Positions 13,402 to 16,499 of a stretch of DNA of 16,499 bases are shown here, piece after piece. A program made the position numbers and the translations under genes. The notes below the pieces were generated by a model. It was not told the origin of the DNA and did no database searches. It saw only the letters and a list, made by a program, of their open reading frames with translations. Each line of letters opens with the position of its first letter. Within the stretch, counting starts at the first letter, position 1. Origin of the DNA: JBMNQI01 sp050944055 (GTDB lineage: Bacteria; Bacillota; Clostridia; Oscillospirales; Oscillospiraceae); contig JBMNQI010000049.1 of the NCBI GenBank assembly GCA_050944055.1, positions 1-16,499 of the forward strand. The letters are read 5' to 3'.

Positions 13402-14145
13402 TTGGCTTTTCCAAAGAAGAAAAAACGCCGCCGGAGACGCGGCCGCATATACAGCTTTTTCGCGGTATTGGCAATGACAGCCGCGGTCGTGTTCGGCGTC
13501 GGTTTTTTTTTCAAAATAAACGAGATCGACGTCTCCGGGAGCGCTTACTATACTGCAGAGGAAATAATTGAAGCCTCCGGCCTGCACGTGGGCGAAGGCC
13601 TGTTCCGCTTTTCCGCCGCGAGGGCGGAACGCCGTATTGTCGAAACGCTGCCTTATGCGTCTTCGGCTGATATTAATCGCCAGGTTCCGGACAAGCTCAT
13701 AATAACGGTGGTTGACAGCGAGCCGGCCGCCGTTATGCAGGGCGGCGGAGGGTACTGGCTTGTCGACAAGAAGCTCAGAGTCCTGGAAAACATGTCTTCA
13801 AGCGAAGGATATATTTTTATAGAGGGTATAGAGCTGTCGGAGTATGTTACGGCAAGGGAGGCGGTTGTCAGGGAGGAGGACAGGCTTAAGCTGAAAAAGC
13901 TCGGGGAAATTCTGTCGGAATTCGATGATGTGGGCCTGATTAAGAGGGTCTCTTTAATCGATGTTTCTCAGGTTTCCGATATAAGCTTCAGGATGGACGG
14001 GAAATATAGCGTACATATCGGGGACGCGGGAGATTTGAATTATAAGATGCGTTACCTGCAAAAAGTGCTGGAAGAGCTTGATCCGGACGTATCGGGAACC
14101 ATAGACCTCAGCGGAACAAAAATAGCCCGTTTTATAGCTGATTAA
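13402..14145 (+). CDS. ftsQ: Cell division protein FtsQ/DivIB
   Basis: A 247-residue bitopic division protein, also called DivIB in Gram-positive bacteria. A very basic cytoplasmic tail (PKKKKRRRRRGR, residues 4-15) precedes one membrane helix (about 16-37). The POTRA domain follows (about 39-108: KINEIDVSGSAYYTAEEI, GLFRF, then the LPYASSADINRQVPDKLIIT strand). Next is the FtsQ beta domain, ending SGTIDLSGTKIARF. It scaffolds the FtsL/DivIC pair in the divisome. I choose TTG at 13402 because AGGAG (13389-13393) lies eight bases upstream. The in-frame ATG at 13381 has no ribosome binding site and would place that AGGAG inside the coding region. It is the last gene before the ftsZ promoter region. 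Confidence 0.9.
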   Translation: MAFPKKKKRRRRRGRIYSFFAVLAMTAAVVFGVGFFFKINEIDVSGSAYYTAEEIIEASGLHVGEGLFRFSAARAERRIVETLPYASSADINRQVPDKLIITVVDSEPAAVMQGGGGYWLVDKKLRVLENMSSSEGYIFIEGIELSEYVTAREAVVREEDRLKLKKLGEILSEFDDVGLIKRVSLIDVSQVSDISFRMDGKYSVHIGDAGDLNYKMRYLQKVLEELDPDVSGTIDLSGTKIARFIAD

Positions 14146-14180
14146 ATCAAGTTTTTTTTGCAGAAATAGCATATCACTAC

Positions 14181-14209
14181 TTGACCTTGAAAAGAATTAA
14201 AGTTAAAAT
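14181..14209 (+). promoter_or_regulatory. Predicted sigma-A promoter of ftsZ
   Basis: TTGACC (14181-14186), a 17-base spacer and TAAAAT (14204-14209) match consensus at five of six positions each. Transcription would start near 14216, leaving a leader of about 60 bases. It would let ftsZ be expressed independently of the long upstream operon. Confidence 0.7.
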
Positions 14210-14225
14210 GAGTTATATGTTTATT

Positions 14226-14240
14226 ATGAGTGCGAAAAAG
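14226..14240 (+). repeat. 15-bp motif shared with the mraZ upstream region (copy 2)
   Basis: ATGAGTGCGAAAAAG, identical to 2742-2756. Here it lies just downstream of the predicted start site (about +10 to +24) and 12 bases upstream of a second TATAAT (14253-14258), so it could act as an operator, a leader-RNA element or an upstream site for a second promoter. It could also be read as a short MSAKK peptide frame ending at TAA, but no ribosome binding site precedes it. Confidence 0.6.
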
Positions 14241-14248
14241 GGCGTTTT

Positions 14249-14261
14249 TTAATATAATTAA
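14249..14261 (+). promoter_or_regulatory. AT-rich inverted repeat containing a second -10-like element before ftsZ
   Basis: TTAAT-ATA-ATTAA forms a small dyad and includes a perfect TATAAT (14253-14258). No convincing -35 lies 16 to 18 bases upstream (GTGCGA region), so a second promoter would need an activator or another sigma factor. The strong ftsZ ribosome binding site TAGGAGG follows immediately. Confidence 0.35.
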
Positions 14262-14277
14262 GTAGGAGGAAAACAAT

Positions 14278-15381
14278 ATGCCGTTCGGAAATGAGACAGG
14301 CCCCGAAAATGTGGTTACGATCAAGGTAATCGGAGTGGGCGGCGCCGGCAATAACGTTGTCAATAGAATGACGAAGTCCGGGGCGGCGGGCGTTGACTTT
14401 GTTGCTGTCAATACAGATAAAATGGCTCTCGCCGTCTCTTCTGCGACCACAAAAATACAGATTGGCGAAAAGCTTACGCACGGCCAGGGGGCCGGCTCAA
14501 ATCCGGAGATCGGGAAGCGAGCCGCCGAGGAAAGCCGCACGCAGCTGACAAAAGTCCTGGAAGAAACCGATATGGTGTTCATTACCGCCGGCATGGGCGG
14601 CGGAACCGGCACGGGCGCCGCTCCGGTCATTGCCAATATCGCCAGGGAGGCGGGAGTGCTGACAATAGGCGTCGTTACGAAGCCCTTCGGATTCGAGGGC
14701 AGCCGGCGCATGGCGGCGGCCGAGAAGGGCATAGAGGAGCTGCGCAAGGAAGTGGATTCGCTGCTTGTCATTCCGAACGACAGACTTAAGCTGGTTACCG
14801 ACCAGAAAATTACTTTCGCAAACGCGTTTGAAATCGCGGACGACGTTCTGCGCCAGGCTGTCACCAGCATATATGAGCTTATTAAGAATACAAACTACAT
14901 TAACCTCGACTTTGCGGACGTTACGACCATAATGAAGGACGCCGGGTTTGCTCACATGGGCGTTGGCCGGGCGGACGGCAAGAACAAAGCGGAGGAAGCC
15001 GCGAGGATGGCCGTTACAAGCCCTCTCATGGAGACGTCGATAAACGGCGCCAAGGGCGTATTGCTCAACGTCACCGGTTCTATGGACCTTGGCCTGGAGG
15101 ATGTCGAAGTCGCGGCCAACCTTGTCCAGCAGGCGGCGCATCCGGAAGCGCTTATAATTTTCGGCGCGGCTTTTGACGAAACACTTGAGGACGAAATAAG
15201 GGTAACTGTAATTGCGACTGGCTTTGACGAGAAGAAACCGGGCGTGAAGACCGGATTGTTCAGCACCGCAACAACAGGGGCCGCCACCGCCGAGGAGAGG
15301 CAGAAGGATATAGACGAGGTTATCAATAATTCGGCGGATTACGGCGACGATATCGACGCTGTTATAAAGTTTTTCAAATAA
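14278..15381 (+). CDS. ftsZ: Cell division GTPase FtsZ
   Basis: A 367-residue tubulin-like GTPase that polymerises into the Z-ring at midcell. The nucleotide-binding residues are in IKVIGVGGAGNNVVNRM and the tubulin signature GMGGGTGTGAAP; VTKPFGFEG and NYINLDFADVTTIM (T7 catalytic loop) are present. After the globular domain (ends near VTVIATGFD) comes a linker of about 39 residues and the C-terminal peptide DDIDAVIKFFK. This keeps the acidic start and basic end of the usual recruitment peptide but lacks its proline. AGGAGG lies a few bases before the ATG. ftsA, usually the preceding gene, is absent; ftsQ precedes it with its own gap and promoter, and a hairpin terminator follows 19 bases after the stop. 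Confidence 0.98.
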   Translation: MPFGNETGPENVVTIKVIGVGGAGNNVVNRMTKSGAAGVDFVAVNTDKMALAVSSATTKIQIGEKLTHGQGAGSNPEIGKRAAEESRTQLTKVLEETDMVFITAGMGGGTGTGAAPVIANIAREAGVLTIGVVTKPFGFEGSRRMAAAEKGIEELRKEVDSLLVIPNDRLKLVTDQKITFANAFEIADDVLRQAVTSIYELIKNTNYINLDFADVTTIMKDAGFAHMGVGRADGKNKAEEAARMAVTSPLMETSINGAKGVLLNVTGSMDLGLEDVEVAANLVQQAAHPEALIIFGAAFDETLEDEIRVTVIATGFDEKKPGVKTGLFSTATTGAATAEERQKDIDEVINNSADYGDDIDAVIKFFK

Positions 15382-15400
15382 CAGAAAATTAGAAGAATCT

Positions 15401-15424
15401 GGGAGCCCGTCCGGGCTCCCTTTT
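15401..15424 (+). terminator. Intrinsic terminator of ftsZ
   Basis: GGGAGCCC (15401-15408) and GGGCTCCC (15413-15420) pair perfectly around a four-base loop and are followed by TTTT. It lies 19 bases after the ftsZ stop and closes the dcw region. Confidence 0.9.
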
Positions 15425-15656
15425 CCATTTAATTAAGCACTGTTTCGCGGGCAAACGGCGATTTTCCGAATTTCCCCGGCAATAAAAAAATCAGCGCCGG
15501 AAAAAATATTGAAAACAGAAAAAATAATACTACCGGTCCGCACGAAGATTAGCGGCGGTGCGATTTCTGCCTGGGATAAGACCAATCAAGTGTTTTATTG
15601 TCAGGCCGAAGGCCTCGTTTTCTGCAAATACTTTATGTGCGGAAAGGGGTGTTATT
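15425..15656. other. Intergenic region between ftsZ terminator and spoIVB
   Basis: This 232-base stretch is AT-rich in its first half, with A runs near 15483 and 15501. I find no convincing vegetative promoter and no clean sigma-F or sigma-G promoter, although spoIVB is under those forespore factors in B. subtilis. A small hairpin AGGCC-GAA-GGCCT (15603-15615) followed by CGTTTTCT precedes the gene and could affect leader RNA. An open frame continues upstream of spoIVB to a GTG at 15558, but without a ribosome binding site. Confidence 0.5.
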
Positions 15657-16499
15657 CTGAGAATTAAAAAAAGTGTAAAAAGAACCGTTGGCATTGCGCT
15701 TGCCTGCGCTCTGGCATTTACGGCCTTCGGCGGCTCGGGCTCCGTATCTGCCGCAGATGACGCCATACCGTCTGTCGAGGAGCTACCGGACATGCTTGTG
15801 CCGGTTGGACACACGGTTGGCATCAAGCTTTTTGCCGACGGGGTAATGGTTGTTGGACTGTCAAATATCAATACCGGCGGAGCCTCATTCTCCCCGGCGA
15901 AACTGGGCGGGATTCGCGAGGGAGACCTGATAACACACATCGGTTCGGAGAAGATTACCTCAACGGAGCAGGTAATAGAGCTTGTTAGCAAGTGCGGCGG
16001 TTCAGGCCTGAATGTCCGATATAAGCGGGCAGGACATGAAAGCCAGACTAAAATCGAACCAGTTAAATCGGAAAACGACGGAGTATACCGGATCGGCGCC
16101 TGGATAAGAGACAGTATGGGCGGGATAGGAACCGTGACGTTTTACGATCCCGAAAGCGGGGTATTCGGGGCTCTGGGGCACGGAATTAACGATGTGGACA
16201 CGTCTATTCTGATGCCGCTGCAGAAAGGTTCGATTATGCATTCAACCGTCTCGGCTGTGAGAAAAGGTTCGGCCGGAGCTCCCGGCGGGCTTGAAGGGAG
16301 CTTCAATCTCCTGAAGGATGCCGGTACTCTGTATTTAAACTCCGACTGCGGTATTTTCGGAATCATGAAACACGGCGCCGCGTGGGAGGGTTCGGCAATA
16401 CCGGTGGCAAGCGGAAAAGATGTGCGCAAAGGCAGCGCCATAATTCTGGCGAACATTGAGGACGATATCGTAGGCGAATACACGATAGAAATCGAAAAA
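15657..16499 (+). CDS. spoIVB: SpoIVB-type sporulation serine peptidase (family S55), partial, 3' end beyond window
   Basis: 281 codons are visible. In B. subtilis SpoIVB is secreted from the forespore and cleaves SpoIVFA, allowing SpoIVFB to activate sigma-K. The sequence shows a basic N-terminus (RIKKSVKRT), one hydrophobic export/anchor segment (about 10-28), a PDZ domain (about 60-125, with KLGGIREGDLITHIG and QVIELV), then the S55 peptidase start: VYRIGAWIRDSMGGIGTVTF and FGALGHGIND, where H175 matches the catalytic His. KGSAGAPGG also matches the family. The catalytic Ser region is beyond the edge. AAAGGGG (15643-15649) points to CTG at 15657 as start; ATT at 15654 is the adjacent alternative and no in-frame ATG, GTG or TTG is nearby. 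Confidence 0.88.
   Translation, partial: MRIKKSVKRTVGIALACALAFTAFGGSGSVSAADDAIPSVEELPDMLVPVGHTVGIKLFADGVMVVGLSNINTGGASFSPAKLGGIREGDLITHIGSEKITSTEQVIELVSKCGGSGLNVRYKRAGHESQTKIEPVKSENDGVYRIGAWIRDSMGGIGTVTFYDPESGVFGALGHGINDVDTSILMPLQKGSIMHSTVSAVRKGSAGAPGGLEGSFNLLKDAGTLYLNSDCGIFGIMKHGAAWEGSAIPVASGKDVRKGSAIILANIEDDIVGEYTIEIEK

Noticed and set aside
12718..13587. Minus-strand open frame of 289 codons over murA and ftsQ
   Set aside because: It is antisense to two recognisable genes and spans their junction, with Cys/His/Arg-rich low-quality translation typical of shadow frames.
14137..14160. T8 tract just after ftsQ as a terminator
   Set aside because: Only a four-bp stem (TGAT/ATCA) with a three-base loop precedes it, too weak to call, although it might reduce readthrough into ftsZ.
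1..16499. CRISPR arrays, tRNA or rRNA genes, insertion sequences, phage genes or attachment sites
   Set aside because: I looked for these on both strands and saw no array-like repeats, cloverleaf sequences, transposase motifs or terminal inverted repeats.

Overview
The window is a chromosomal stretch of a spore-forming, anaerobic-type Bacillota (class Clostridia). The evidence is a division and cell wall (dcw) cluster in the clostridial order, murA between murG and ftsQ, a SpoIVB-type sporulation protease after ftsZ, strong AGGAGG-type ribosome binding sites with several TTG starts, and a MurE carrying the meso-diaminopimelate motif. Base composition is roughly half G+C by eye, with frequent ATA isoleucine codons. 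I cannot name the genus.

Layout. (1) Positions 1-2206: a divergent pair. A flavin-dependent old yellow enzyme/enoate reductase on the minus strand runs off the left edge, and a LysR-type regulator lies on the plus strand. Between them two good promoters point apart and flank a perfect 20-bp palindrome, the classic arrangement for a LysR protein controlling its neighbour. A strong hairpin terminator ends lysR. (2) Positions 2205-2561: a 118-residue minus-strand gene of unknown function, with a Spo0A-box-like heptamer upstream. (3) Positions 2562-2887: a 326-base control region holding a consensus promoter and three 10-bp MraZ-type repeats. (4) Positions 2888-14145: mraZ, rsmH, ftsL, a class B PBP with two PASTA domains, murE, mraY, ftsW, murG, murA and ftsQ/divIB, all plus strand with gaps of 1 to 72 bases, most likely one long operon. 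(5) Positions 14146-15424: ftsZ with its own promoter and terminator. (6) Positions 15425-16499: an intergenic stretch and the 5' part of spoIVB, cut by the right edge.

How the genes work together. MurA commits UDP-GlcNAc to peptidoglycan synthesis, MurE adds meso-DAP, MraY and MurG build lipids I and II, FtsW and the class B PBP polymerise and cross-link septal wall, FtsL and FtsQ/DivIB scaffold that pair, and FtsZ sets the division plane. MraZ represses its own operon, and RsmH methylates 16S rRNA. murF, murD, murC and ftsA are absent from this cluster.

Most of the window is well-known biology. The observations most worth following are an identical 15-mer upstream of both mraZ and ftsZ, the symmetric operator of the LysR/flavoenzyme pair, the orphan 118-residue gene, the probable CTG start of spoIVB, and the unusual FtsZ C-terminal peptide.
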